A DNA stretch of 64,000 nucleotides, from contig CM030933.1 in NCBI GenBank assembly GCA_018136815.1, forward strand, positions 5,286,282 to 5,350,281. The letters are read 5' to 3'. The position numbers and the translations under genes are program-made. The notes beneath the pieces are model-generated. The model saw only the letters and a program-made list of their open reading frames with translations, did not search any database and had not been told where the DNA came from. This DNA comes from Isochrysis galbana (Eukaryota; Haptophyta; Isochrysidales; Isochrysidaceae). Positions 1 through 9,534 of the stretch are shown in pieces; position 1 is the stretch's first letter; every line of letters starts with the position of its first letter.

Positions 1-1
1 C

Positions 2-1652
2 GGCAAGCAGCGCGTCTGCTACTTTTATGACTCGGACATAGGAAACTACTACTACGGACAGGGCCATCCGATGAAGCCGCACCGGATCCGGATGGCGCAC
101 CACCTGCTGCTCAACTACGGGCTCTATAGGAAGATGGAGATCTACGTGCGTGCGCACACCTGCGCGGCGAGCTGGTGCATGCGCCAACGCACTATTTCCC
201 ACACGCTCGACACCACTGCCCTCGCAGCGGCCGAGTCCCGCCACGTTTGATGATCTCCGCAAGTTCCACTCGGACGAATACGTCAAATTCCTGAGGCACA
301 TCACTCCCGACAACATGGGTGACTTTGCCAAGCAGATGCAGAGATGTAGGTTCCCTCGCACCTGCTGCTCCATTCTGTGGGGACTAGGTCATGTGGGCCT
401 AGTCGTCAGGCGCGTGGGTTGAGCCGATGCTGTGCCTCGGCTGCACAACAACAGCAAGCAAGCGCGACGCCATTTTTGCGACTTGGCACATCCAGCTTGT
501 TGCTAACTTAGCTCTTCACTTTTCTCTCAGTCAATGTCGGCGAGGATTGCCCCGTGTTTGAGGGCTTGTATCAGTTCTGTCAGGCAAGTTCTGGCGGCTC
601 GATTGGTGCGTTCCTGTTCGCCTTGCGGCTCGGTCAGATAGTCGGCGCCTTTAAGCTGCACATCTCGCCATGAATGCATGCAGCCGCGCCGCACGTTGCT
701 CACCGTGCAGTGTTCCCGCCCCGCCTCAGGTGGCGCCGTCAAGCTGAACAAAGAAACTTCCGAGGTTGCCATCAACTGGGCGGGCGGCCTGCACCACGCA
801 AAGAAGTCGGAGGCCTCGGGCTTTTGCTACGCCAACGACATTGTACTCGCAATCCTCGAGCTACTCAAGCACCACAAGCGTGTGCTCTACATCGACATTG
901 ACATCCACCATGGCGATGGCGTCGAGGAGGCCTTCTACACGACCGACCGAGTATTGACAGTCTCTTTCCACAAGTTCGGAGAGTACTTCCCGGGCACAGG
1001 CGATGTGAAAGACATTGGCGCTAACGCGGGGAAATACTATTCGGTTAACTTCCCGCTCAAAGACGGGATTACCGACGAGTCGTATGCCTCCATCTTCAAG
1101 CCGGTTATCGGCCAGATCATGCAGCTCTATCAGCCCGGCGCCATCGTGCTGCAGTGCGGAGCAGACTCCCTATGTGGCGACCGCCTTGGATGCTTCAATT
1201 TGACCATCAAGGGACACGCCGAGTGCGTCAACTTTGTGCTGAAGCAGAAGCTGCCGACCCTGATCCTCGGTGGTGGCGGTTACACAATCCGCAACGTCTC
1301 GCGCTGTTGGACATACGAGACCGCCGTTGTGCTCAATGAGGACATATCCGATGACCTGCCTTACAACGAGTACTACGAGTACTATGGTCCCGACTATAAG
1401 CTTCACTACCAGGCGTCCTCGACGTCGGACAACCTCAACCTGCCCGAGAACCTCGAGAAGATCAAGGCCAAGGTCTTCGAGCACTTGAGGCAATTGCAGC
1501 CCGCGCCAAACGTGCAGATGCACGTGGCCCCTTCCTCGGCGCAGGATGATGACGAGGAAGACGGTGCGGCGGATTTGCGTTTCAGCGACCGGGATGCGGA
1601 TTCCCGACAGGAGCACGGGGCAGAATTCTACGACACCAAGCCTGGGGAGTGA
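2..1652 (+). CDS. Class I histone deacetylase (Rpd3/HDAC1-like), 5' partial
   Basis: Zn-dependent lysine deacetylase acting on histones in the nucleus as part of co-repressor complexes. Four exons are readable: 2-145, 228-345, 531-605 and 730-1652. All junctions are GT-AG and in frame, giving about 419 residues; only the extreme N-terminus lies outside the window. The opening [13 protein letters not shown] block, [18 protein letters not shown] (catalytic His pair), DIDIHHGDG (Zn-binding Asp and His), GDRLGCFNL (Zn-binding Asp) and GGGGYTIRN (catalytic Tyr) are all present. The C-terminal tail is short and acidic, unlike the longer Lys-rich tail of animal HDAC1/2. A downstream-only reading from an ATG at 678 lies inside intron 3 and is not the true start. 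Family assignment is very secure; which class I member it represents is not decidable here. Confidence 0.95.
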
Positions 1653-2505
1653 AGCGTGAGGGCGTGGGAGCACCGAAGGCGTTAGGCCCAGACTAACCTG
1701 ATGGCCATACCCTCCACATGATGTTGCGCCGCTCGTCCATACTAGGCAGTCGTGTGTGTGCCGGGGTCGCACGGCCTTCATGCATTCACATGGTACCCAG
1801 CTCATGCGCTATGAGTAATGCACCGTGTCGCAGCCCACAGTAGTCGCATGACTAGCTGAACTAGTAAACAAGTTAGTATTACGTACGCTTTGACCGCTGA
1901 CGCCGTTGTCAATTCACGCAACTATTTAACTACTTTCGTTCCAAAAGGAGCTGTAACGCAGGCTTTTGTTGAAGGGGTTAGCTTGTAGCTTGCAGGGACA
2001 AAGGGGCACCCCACCCAAACTAGAAAGCTAGGAGAGGGCCTGCAGAGGAAGAGGGTACTTTGGGGCTTAACGCGAAGCCTTCCCAAGTTACTTCAAGGTT
2101 GTTCCATACACGTCCAAATGCTGTAGCCTAACACACGCACTCTACTCATCGCGCTCTCAGAACAGTTATCCCTGCGATGCGGGAGATCGTACTCATTCCC
2201 ACCCTCCACCTCAATTACCCGCCTCAACAATACCCGGGCGAGGGCGCTCGGTCGGGTGTCGGGTGCGCTCTCTCTCCATCTCCATCTCTCCCCCCTCGCT
2301 CTCGCTCTCCCTTAGCTCCCTCTCTCGCTCCCCCCCCTCTCGCGCTCTCTCCCCCTCGCTCTCGCTCTCAGAGGGTGCAACTCGAGGTTCCCTTTTTTTG
2401 TCACGCCCCTCCCGGCTTTTTAGGTATATAATTTCTACTGACCACTAACTTCGCCCCTAACTCGGGGGTTGACCGCGCGCAAACAAACATAAACACGGGG
2501 ACCCA
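1653..2505. other. Intergenic region with CT-rich microsatellite
   Basis: No gene recognised. It holds the presumed 3' flank of the deacetylase gene and, at about 2263-2370, a degenerate (CT)n/(CCCT)n tract. Reading frames through the tract are low-complexity Ser/Pro/Leu and are not genes. Confidence 0.6.
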
Positions 2506-2823
2506 TCAAGCGGAAGACGTCTTGTGTTTCGTCTGTGCCTCCCGTTTCAATATCGTCTCCGCATCAAAGGCCAGTTGCATTTTCTCCGTCTTGTAAAAGC
2601 GAAAATACTTTGTCTTCCACAGTACGAAGAGGAGAAGAATAAACACCGCGAAGACCACCCCGACCGCGATCCCGACCCTCGTGAGGCCATCCCTCGACGC
2701 GATGACTGCTGCGAATATAGCACTAACGAGAAACCAGAAGGTGATGCCACCCAAGAGACTCATCAAGGGGACGACGTCGTAGGGACCATCGTCGAATAAG
2801 CTATCACGGGCGTAGACCCACAT
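2506..2823 (-). CDS. Small two-helix membrane protein, hypothetical
   Basis: 105-residue frame with two clear hydrophobic helices at about residues 17-43 and 52-70. They are separated by a short polar loop (SRDGLTR) and followed by a basic/amphipathic tail rich in Lys. There is no signal-peptide cleavage site and no recognised family. The composition (continuous hydrophobic helices, balanced charges) is unlike the low-complexity shadow frames nearby, so a real gene is plausible. It is convergent with the deacetylase gene upstream. Function unknown; a small endomembrane or organelle protein is a guess. Confidence 0.5.
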   Translation of the reverse strand: MWVYARDSLFDDGPYDVVPLMSLLGGITFWFLVSAIFAAVIASRDGLTRVGIAVGVVFAVFILLLFVLWKTKYFRFYKTEKMQLAFDAETILKREAQTKHKTSSA

Positions 2824-3329
2824 CTTACAGTATGCAAAGTAATTTTTTTGAGATTATGTCATTGACGGGGGCGCCCTCGCCTCCCTCCTAGTTTGCGCCT
2901 CAACTTGAACGATCGTCCCGCCCTTGTTGAAGAATGCAACCATGCCCGCTGCTCGAGTTGAAGAATGCAACCACGTGGGCGTCAGACTGCCGACGTCCGC
3001 CCTTGCACGCGCATGGGCAGCACGCCGGGTGGATGGCGAAGTCTGAAGAAAGACTTCACACGGTTTCAATGCCGTTTGCTTCAAAGCAAAAGGCAAGCGA
3101 TTCCCCACGCGACTCCAGGACGCATTTCGCCCCAGTCACCATCACTCCACCCGCAAGCGTGTGAATGAGCTGCAGCATGCGTGTGAGCATGAGTGTCGTC
3201 ATAACTCGCCAAAGAGGTGCGATTCACAAGATGGATGTCAACTGTGTAGAGCTCCCGATTCCCCGCTCGCTGGAGGCTGGCAAAAAACATACTGTTTTTG
3301 CTGTTTTATTTCCAAGTTTGGCTGTGTTT
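2824..3329. other. Intergenic, no gene seen
   Basis: Frames here are short and unconvincing. No repeat, RNA gene or domain recognised before the retroposon copy that follows. Confidence 0.5.
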
Positions 3330-3334
3330 CACAT

Positions 3335-3738
3335 GTAGGGCAGCTGGGCCCCTGGCGACCGCCCTGGAGGCTCCTGGAGGCCAGCTCTGGGGGCAGAGGA
3401 GGCTGGGGCTGGGCCCTGGCCTCCCCTGCCTCTCCCTCGCTGGCGCTCCTAAGCCTCTGGGGCCCCCAATCTGCACCTGTCTGCCTGTCGACCAGGGGGG
3501 GAGGGGGGGTTGGAGCGTTGGAGCGATGCGGGCTGGCCACGAGCCACGAGGGGCCAGGACCAGGACGAGCGAACCAGGCGTGCCTGTCAGTGGGAGAGTG
3601 GGTCAGCAGGGCAGTGGCCTCCTGGCAAGCCATCAGGCATGCCAGGAGGATGGGTGGTTCCTCCCCCACGGCAGGGGAGGAGTGGAGAGAGAGGGGGGCT
3701 CGTGCCCCCCCATGGGCGAACCAAGTATAAACTTAGTT
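3335..3738 (-). mobile_element. Family A retroposon copy, partial
   Basis: Read on the minus strand it starts with the family A head (AACTAAGTTTATACTTGG, then GTTCGCCCATGG) and continues through the conserved 30-nt hairpin (3619-3648) and the CCCCCTCCC and gcgccagcgagggagag segments. It is similar to the copies at 14.9, 29.0 and 31.3 kb. The 3' half present in full copies is missing, and I found no target-site duplication. Reading frames across it are shadows of this repeat. Confidence 0.75.
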
Positions 3739-3780
3739 CGAATGACTGGATGAGTAGGAGGGAGGACAGCAGACTCCTCC

Positions 3781-3944
3781 TGTTTAGCCCAACGCATCTT
3801 GGGCTCAGTGACTGTGAGTAGAGCAATGTAGATCAGAGTAACCATTGAAGGCTAGCTAGCGCGACAAGCCAATGACGGTGCAACAATGCCGATGACGTCA
3901 CCCCTCGGGAATAGTAACCCCTACAAAACAACTCAGGTTAAACA
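3781..3944 (-). repeat. 3' LTR of the copia element
   Basis: 164 bp with TG...CA ends, matching the LTR at 9288-9451 base for base by eye. It lies downstream of the Gag-Pol stop codon on the coding strand. Confidence 0.93.
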
Positions 3945-3953
3945 CTCCCCCAC
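3945..3953 (-). other. Polypurine tract of the copia element
   Basis: On the minus strand GTGGGGGAG directly precedes the 3' LTR. This is the expected place and composition for plus-strand priming. Confidence 0.6.
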
Positions 3954-3976
3954 AGCGACATCGCTGAACAAGCCGC

Positions 3977-6900
3977 CTAGATTTTCTCATTAAGGACGGA
4001 AGAACGGTGACGGAGGAAGGTTGTTTTGTCGAGACATTTAGTAAAGATATCAGCGGTCATCATCGAGGTAGATATCCAATGTGGAACAGAGATGTGATGG
4101 AGGAATTGTTCTCGAGCATATAATAACCAACGAACATAGTGACGAGTGCGAGCCGTTACTCCGGGGTTCTTGATCGAGTCACGAGTAGCTGAATTATCTG
4201 TGTAGATCCGAATAGGGAGTTGCTGGGGCTTGTCAAGGAATTCAAACAAATGGAGAGTAAATTGAAGATTCCGAGCTGCCAAAGCGTATACAGCAGTTTC
4301 AGCTTCAGCAGAGGATTGAGCAACTAGTTTAAGTTTCTTGGCTTGGTATGAAATCGATGCTCCCCCATACTTGATGGTATAGCCGGCGAAGGGTTTCGGT
4401 AGTGAGCCCCAAGACGAGTCTGCATACACTTCTAGGACTCCTTTCAGTCCTTCGTAAGTGAGTCCAAGATGCCTGGTATGATGAAGGTAGCTGACGATGC
4501 TGAGAGCCGCATCATAATTTTGAGGAGATGGGTCCTGCATGAATTGGCATAAAAAGGAGACGTGAAATGAGATGTCCGGTCTAGTGATGGTTACCCAAAG
4601 CAGCGAACCCATGAGTTGAAGGTAGGACTTAGATCGCATACGGGACCTTTCAACGTCCGAGTTAGCCCCAGTTAGTTTGTGAAATTCTTCAATTCGAGAT
4701 TGACAGATGGGAGTGCTGAATGGTTTGGTCGTGCGCTCGCTGAGAAAAGTGGTGGCTATCTCTTCAATATACTTTGTTTGGCGCAGAGTCATTTGGCGGG
4801 CTGAGCGGTGACGAGTGATTTCAAAGCCAAGGAATCGAGAAGGTTCTCCAATGATGCTTACGTTAAACCTTTTGGAGTATTGAGAGATGAATTCGTCGAC
4901 TAATTCTCGGCGCCCCTTTGGAAATCTGACCAACATGTTGTCAACATACAAGGCTAGATAGATGGTGGAACCATCTGCTCCGTATTGACGCTTAAAGAAA
5001 TTGGGTTCAACACTGGATTGTTGGAAGCCAATTTTAGTGAGAGTCGCCGTGTTTGTGATCATATATTGGTAGCCGGCTTGCTTCGTGCCCTCGAGCGGTG
5101 CAAGCAATAAACACGCGGCATAGTTCGGGTCTTCAAATCCAGTTGGTTGGACAATGTAGAGTGGGTTTCCATCCATATCAGCCGACGAGAATGCCTTCAC
5201 TGTGTCTATTTCCAAAAGATCGTCATCAGCTTCATTGGCCAGGGCTAGGAAGATCCTAGAGCTCTCATGTCGCAGTGTCCCACAGAACGTTTCGGTGAAG
5301 TCAACACCGGGCACTTGGCTGTAGCCGCAAGCAACCCACCTGGCCTTGAAGCGCTCGACAGATCCGTCTGGGTTGTACTTTACCTTGTATACCCACTTTC
5401 CCTTCATCGGTTTGCGCCCAGCAGGAATTTCTTCAGCTTTCACAAGTCTCCATGCCTTGTTTGTCTCGTACTTCCCGGTAACATCTTCCTGCATTGCCTC
5501 ACGCCATTTCTCTGCATACACAGGGTCATTGACAGCTTCCTTGAATGACCTAGGCTCAGGTATGGGCCCTGTGGGTGTTGCTGCCATGAGTGCCTGTGCG
5601 ATCTCAGGAGCAACAACCATGGAGGGAGCAGCAGGCGTGGAGGACTCCCCCACGACCGAGGCGGTCGCACAATCGGATGCAGCGTCGAGAGGCCCGGGGT
5701 GTACGGGGCGGATGGCCGAGGCCGGCTGCGCGGGCGGCGGTGCGCGCTCGAGAGACGAGAGACGGCGGGATGGGGTGGGGAGGGAAGCACCATCGGAGGC
5801 ACGACGGACGAGAGGAGGGGTCACCGCAGGCGCAGACGGAGAGCGGCGAGAAACCCCAGAGAATGACGTGAAGGAAGACTCCTGAAAGTTAACGTCAACA
5901 GCAGTGGTTATTCGGCGAAGAGAGGGTATGTAGACAAAGAAACCGCGTCGGCGAGAGTCCCACCCGAGGTGGACTGCAGGGACGCGCCGAGGAGCGAGCT
6001 TGGGAAGAGGATCCGCGACATTAACGTAACAGTCGCAGAGCATTACGCGAAAACGAGAGAGTGGGGTGGGAGGGCGCTGGGGGTCCGCTTTTTCCCACGG
6101 AACTTGTGGAGGAGAGAACGCGTAGGACGGGAGAGAGTTCGACACTGCAACCGCCTGAGACATCAGAAAAGGCCATAGAGTAGTGAAGAAAACATCGTGT
6201 CCTGCATGCGCCAACATGATACGCATGCTGCGGAGGAGAACCCCCCAGCCTCTCTCGGCGACTCCATTGGTCTGTGGGCAATCTGCAATTGAAAAGGAGC
6301 GCCGAATGCCAAGTTCCGAGCAGAAAGCGTCGATGGACGATGCGGTGAATTCCGTGCCATTATCTGTGTGCCATTGGTCAACAACACCTGTTATGGACGT
6401 ATTCGTAAGAAGATACGCATAGTCTCCGACATACGTTTGAGCCGCAAGGAGGACATCCGCGGAAGATTTTTGCTTCAGAAAGTAGACTGCGGCGAGTCTC
6501 GAGTACATATCAATGAAGATGATCGCAAAGCGGAGACCGGATGGTGAAGGAGGGAAAGGGCCGCAAGTATCGGACACGACCTTCTCGCCAAAGTGTCGGT
6601 ATTTTTCAATGTTTGGCGGGATCCTCTTGTGCGGCGAGCGACGTTGATTTTCGAGGCATGCTTTACAGTTCAATGTGTGAGGCGAAGCATGGGCGTTGGA
6701 AATATTTCGTGAGACCATCGCTGCACGGATGCGGTGCACATTAAAATGGGCGAGCCTAGCGTGCCACAGGTATGGAGAGGGCTCATTATCAACGTCGTCT
6801 GAGGCGGTCAAAGCCGTGTCGAAATCGAGAGTGTAGTGATGACCCGATGCGGCCATAGGAGCTAGCTCTCCCCCAGGTAATTGGAGATAGCATTCTTTGT

Positions 6901-9352
6901 TGAGAAAGGTGGAGATCTTATCGTTCTCATAGCCGGCTCGGCAGCTAAAAAGCCTAGCCGCCAAACCAGGGACAACCCTCACACCGGTGAGGCGAACAGG
7001 GACGCGCCGCTGGACGTGGGAGCCGTTTGCAAGACGAAGGCGAGCGTCAACAACGATGGTCATGTCGCCAATCTTGGAGATCGGCACGCGTCGGCCGTCG
7101 CCGATGATTATGAAGGTGCCCGGGTTGTCATCGGTGATGCGATCTAACTCGGTCTCGTCGGAAATACAATGTTTTGTGGCTCCACAATCGACTATGAAGG
7201 AGAGCGGCCGCGATGTGGATGATTGTGAGAGTAGCGCGGTGTCTGAGTTCGACACGCTGGGTTGTTGAGGCCGTGGTCGAAGTAGAAGTCGCATTCGCCA
7301 GAAGATAGCCCAAATGCGGCATATGTAGGCACTTAAGGGGAATGTAGAGGGTTCAATACCGGGTGGATATTGATTCGCGCTTGTCATAACAAAAGCGGTG
7401 TCGTCAATGATGTCGCGCCACTCATCTCCCGCGGCAAAGTGGACAGCGTCGGCCGGCGTGTTGGCGTTGGTATTGTCGGAGTTGTCTGCTTCAGCACTAT
7501 CCGATAACATGTATGCGGAGTTGTTCCGGCCTCGACCTTGCTTCGCGCCGTGCTGTGAGTGGCCACCTTTGCCCTTTCCTCGACCCCCTTTGGCTCGGGC
7601 GGCCGTATGGGACTGAAGGGCGGCTATCCAATCGTGGATGGTGACAGAATGATCGGCCGGGGTGGGACACACGCTCGCTTGATGCCCAGAACCTTGACAG
7701 CGAAAGCATCTAGCCGCTTTTAATGCTTGACCAGATGTTAGGATGGCCCTTGGTGGTTGATTAGTGTGAGGCGGTGGGTCCGTTTTTGCCGCTAGCGCTG
7801 TGTCTTTCGAGTATGAAGCGTCGGGGCGGACACCACCACCTGTCGCACGCCTACCTCCCTCCTTCGGGATCGATATAGCCCCTTGGTTGAATTTGATCTT
7901 CCATAGTGGTTGTAGATCAGCTTTAAGTTTGATAGCATCCCTTTCGTTGTGGGTCCAATATTTACGTTGGGAAGGAGGTGCGGCTATCTCTTCTTGACAT
8001 TTGTGAGCTAGTGACTCAGATATGTCTGACGTGATACACGAGAGAACTTTGATAACAAGTTGATCGTTCGTCTTTTGTTTGTTGGACGGCCTTTTTGCAT
8101 TGAGACTATGAAGGTGAGCGATGAGGTTTGTGATTGAGTGTTCATTGATGCCGATCGTGAGGAGAGAGACGGAGTCCCATTCAGTATCATGCTCCATCAG
8201 GGTGAGATCATCTACATCTTGGTGACATTGCTGATAGAGGATCTTATACGCTTTGGCGCCATCGTGAGGAGCTTGAGACGTTAGCATCTCGCGTATGTTT
8301 GAGTTAGAGATGTGTTCCATAAGATACGAGAACAAAATTCTCTTTCTCTTGATGTGGTCATTAAGTTGTTGCCTCGCGGCTGTTCTGACGGACCCATCAG
8401 CGTTGTGAAATTGGAACATTGGTAGGCCTCCGAATATTGCTCGGTCAGTGTTGGGATCTTGTTCAAGGTAGCCCCCAACATCAAGGCCTAACATGCATGT
8501 GGTGAGGTCGGCATCACCAATGTAATCTCGCGAAAATGCATTGCCGAAATCGCGACAGAAGAGTTCAAATGGTCGGCCGGGAGTGCCATCAAAAGGACGG
8601 CAACGGTACTTGCGGGAGTCATAGTCATCCAAGTTGGATTCTCCCATCATGAATGCAAATTCTTGTTGTTGAAGATGATTCGCCGCGAGGTTCGGTGCTA
8701 GATGTGGCGATGGAGCAGGCGGTTTGCGGATCGGTCCCGCTTTGAGATCGGGGTCGAGAAAGTGTGCGAAATGTGAGGCATATGAGCTCATCGAATTTGT
8801 CCAGGATTCAAAAAGCATTGGCATTGGAAGTTGAAGCAAAAACAGATTTGCTTGAGGGTGAGCGGCGGAGCAGCGGTGAGATTCGATCCACCACCCTTCG
8901 GAGGTGAGTGACTCGCCTGCGAACCAGCGAGCCATGGCCGTTTCGACCTGTCCGCCGTCGTAAAAGTGATATAGATTCCACTGGGAAAGTTGAAGCTGTT
9001 CACCGTCAACCAGAGAATGTTTTTGGGTGGTGATGAGCTTCAGCTGTGGCGAGAATTCGACGCGCCGGCTGCGCGTGGGTGACGACAGTGCTCGTTGGCC
9101 CAATTGAGAAGCGTGGGATCCAACACCTGCTCCCTTGAGCGGGTTCGGGGGTTTGAACAACTCACTTTGCTTGAAAAGTTGTTCGGTGTCTGTGTTTAGT
9201 CCAACCTTGTGTTGGGTGAAGAAATCCGGGGAACGCGCGCTCAGTCGCGCGCAGAGGAGGGACGAACTCCTCTCGGCGGGGGTACCATGTTTAGCCCAAC
9301 GCATCTTGGGCTCAGTGACTGTGAGTAGAGCAATGTAGATCAGAGTAACCAT
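3977..9352 (-). CDS. Copia Gag-Pol polyprotein
   Basis: A single uninterrupted 1791-residue frame encoding the element's capsid and enzymes. Visible in order: a CCHC zinc knuckle (CFRCQGSGHQASVC, about residue 548); an aspartic protease with IVDCGATKH (about 720); the integrase zinc-binding region and core with WHTDNGTEF (about 995) and VAERGWG; reverse transcriptase with KARWVACGYSQ and IDTVKAF (first catalytic Asp); and RNase H with VYADSSWGS, KLVAQSSAEAE and YTDNSA. The catalytic box reads YVDN instead of YVDD (Asn codon at 4937-4939), a change at a residue normally needed for polymerisation. The only in-frame ATGs before the zinc-knuckle region are at 9352 and 9304, within the LTR, and in AMARW much further in. 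The frame is otherwise intact. Confidence 0.93.
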   Translation of the reverse strand: MVTLIYIALLTVTEPKMRWAKHGTPAERSSSLLCARLSARSPDFFTQHKVGLNTDTEQLFKQSELFKPPNPLKGAGVGSHASQLGQRALSSPTRSRRVEFSPQLKLITTQKHSLVDGEQLQLSQWNLYHFYDGGQVETAMARWFAGESLTSEGWWIESHRCSAAHPQANLFLLQLPMPMLFESWTNSMSSYASHFAHFLDPDLKAGPIRKPPAPSPHLAPNLAANHLQQQEFAFMMGESNLDDYDSRKYRCRPFDGTPGRPFELFCRDFGNAFSRDYIGDADLTTCMLGLDVGGYLEQDPNTDRAIFGGLPMFQFHNADGSVRTAARQQLNDHIKRKRILFSYLMEHISNSNIREMLTSQAPHDGAKAYKILYQQCHQDVDDLTLMEHDTEWDSVSLLTIGINEHSITNLIAHLHSLNAKRPSNKQKTNDQLVIKVLSCITSDISESLAHKCQEEIAAPPSQRKYWTHNERDAIKLKADLQPLWKIKFNQGAISIPKEGGRRATGGGVRPDASYSKDTALAAKTDPPPHTNQPPRAILTSGQALKAARCFRCQGSGHQASVCPTPADHSVTIHDWIAALQSHTAARAKGGRGKGKGGHSQHGAKQGRGRNNSAYMLSDSAEADNSDNTNANTPADAVHFAAGDEWRDIIDDTAFVMTSANQYPPGIEPSTFPLSAYICRIWAIFWRMRLLLRPRPQQPSVSNSDTALLSQSSTSRPLSFIVDCGATKHCISDETELDRITDDNPGTFIIIGDGRRVPISKIGDMTIVVDARLRLANGSHVQRRVPVRLTGVRVVPGLAARLFSCRAGYENDKISTFLNKECYLQLPGGELAPMAASGHHYTLDFDTALTASDDVDNEPSPYLWHARLAHFNVHRIRAAMVSRNISNAHASPHTLNCKACLENQRRSPHKRIPPNIEKYRHFGEKVVSDTCGPFPPSPSGLRFAIIFIDMYSRLAAVYFLKQKSSADVLLAAQTYVGDYAYLLTNTSITGVVDQWHTDNGTEFTASSIDAFCSELGIRRSFSIADCPQTNGVAERGWGVLLRSMRIMLAHAGHDVFFTTLWPFLMSQAVAVSNSLPSYAFSPPQVPWEKADPQRPPTPLSRFRVMLCDCYVNVADPLPKLAPRRVPAVHLGWDSRRRGFFVYIPSLRRITTAVDVNFQESSFTSFSGVSRRSPSAPAVTPPLVRRASDGASLPTPSRRLSSLERAPPPAQPASAIRPVHPGPLDAASDCATASVVGESSTPAAPSMVVAPEIAQALMAATPTGPIPEPRSFKEAVNDPVYAEKWREAMQEDVTGKYETNKAWRLVKAEEIPAGRKPMKGKWVYKVKYNPDGSVERFKARWVACGYSQVPGVDFTETFCGTLRHESSRIFLALANEADDDLLEIDTVKAFSSADMDGNPLYIVQPTGFEDPNYAACLLLAPLEGTKQAGYQYMITNTATLTKIGFQQSSVEPNFFKRQYGADGSTIYLALYVDNMLVRFPKGRRELVDEFISQYSKRFNVSIIGEPSRFLGFEITRHRSARQMTLRQTKYIEEIATTFLSERTTKPFSTPICQSRIEEFHKLTGANSDVERSRMRSKSYLQLMGSLLWVTITRPDISFHVSFLCQFMQDPSPQNYDAALSIVSYLHHTRHLGLTYEGLKGVLEVYADSSWGSLPKPFAGYTIKYGGASISYQAKKLKLVAQSSAEAETAVYALAARNLQFTLHLFEFLDKPQQLPIRIYTDNSATRDSIKNPGVTARTRHYVRWLLYAREQFLHHISVPHWISTSMMTADIFTKCLDKTTFLRHRSSVLNEKI
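9271..9287 (-). other. Primer-binding site of the copia element
   Basis: Directly inside the 5' LTR the minus strand reads TGGTACCCCCGCCGAGA. The leading TGG complements a tRNA 3' CCA. Only the first bases resemble the initiator-Met site usual in copia elements, so the primer tRNA is undetermined. Confidence 0.6.
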
Positions 9353-9451
9353 TGAAGGCTAGCTAGCGCGACAAGCCAATGACGGTGCAACAATGCCGAT
9401 GACGTCACCCCTCGGGAATAGTAACCCCTACAAAACAACTCAGGTTAAACA
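9288..9451 (-). repeat. 5' LTR of the copia element
   Basis: 164 bp, identical partner of 3781-3944. The Gag-Pol reading frame opens inside this LTR (ATG at 9352), as the Ty1 Gag frame does. Confidence 0.93.
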
Positions 9452-9468
9452 CCTCCTCCTACTCGTAC

Positions 9469-9476
9469 TATAAAAT
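9469..9476 (+). promoter_or_regulatory. Possible TATA box of the FG-protein gene
   Basis: TATAAAAT lies 59 bp upstream of the ATG at 9535 and only 17 bp from the copia LTR edge. The insertion therefore left the core promoter but displaced everything upstream of it by 5.7 kb. No other TATA-like site is nearer. Confidence 0.35.
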
Positions 9477-9534
9477 TAACTCGGAAGAGCGGAGGGAGGG
9501 GGACCGGGGGCGGAGGGAGGGGCGCCCACGCTCG

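Larger units (their letters stand above)
3781..9451 (-). mobile_element. Complete Ty1/copia LTR retrotransposon
   Basis: A 5.67 kb element bounded by two 164-bp LTRs (3781-3944, 9288-9451) that I read as identical. Each begins TGTTTAG and ends TTAAACA on the plus strand. A 5-bp target duplication CCTCC flanks it (3776-3780 and 9452-9456). Inside are a primer-binding site next to the 5' LTR, one long Gag-Pol frame and a short polypurine tract at the 3' LTR. The gene order (Gag zinc knuckle, protease, integrase, reverse transcriptase, RNase H) is diagnostic of Pseudoviridae/copia. Identical LTRs imply very recent insertion. It lies on the minus strand, head-on to the gene at 9535. Confidence 0.95.

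Noticed and set aside
1170..1805. 211-codon antisense frame
   Set aside because: Lies opposite deacetylase exon 4; a shadow of a strongly coding GC-rich exon.
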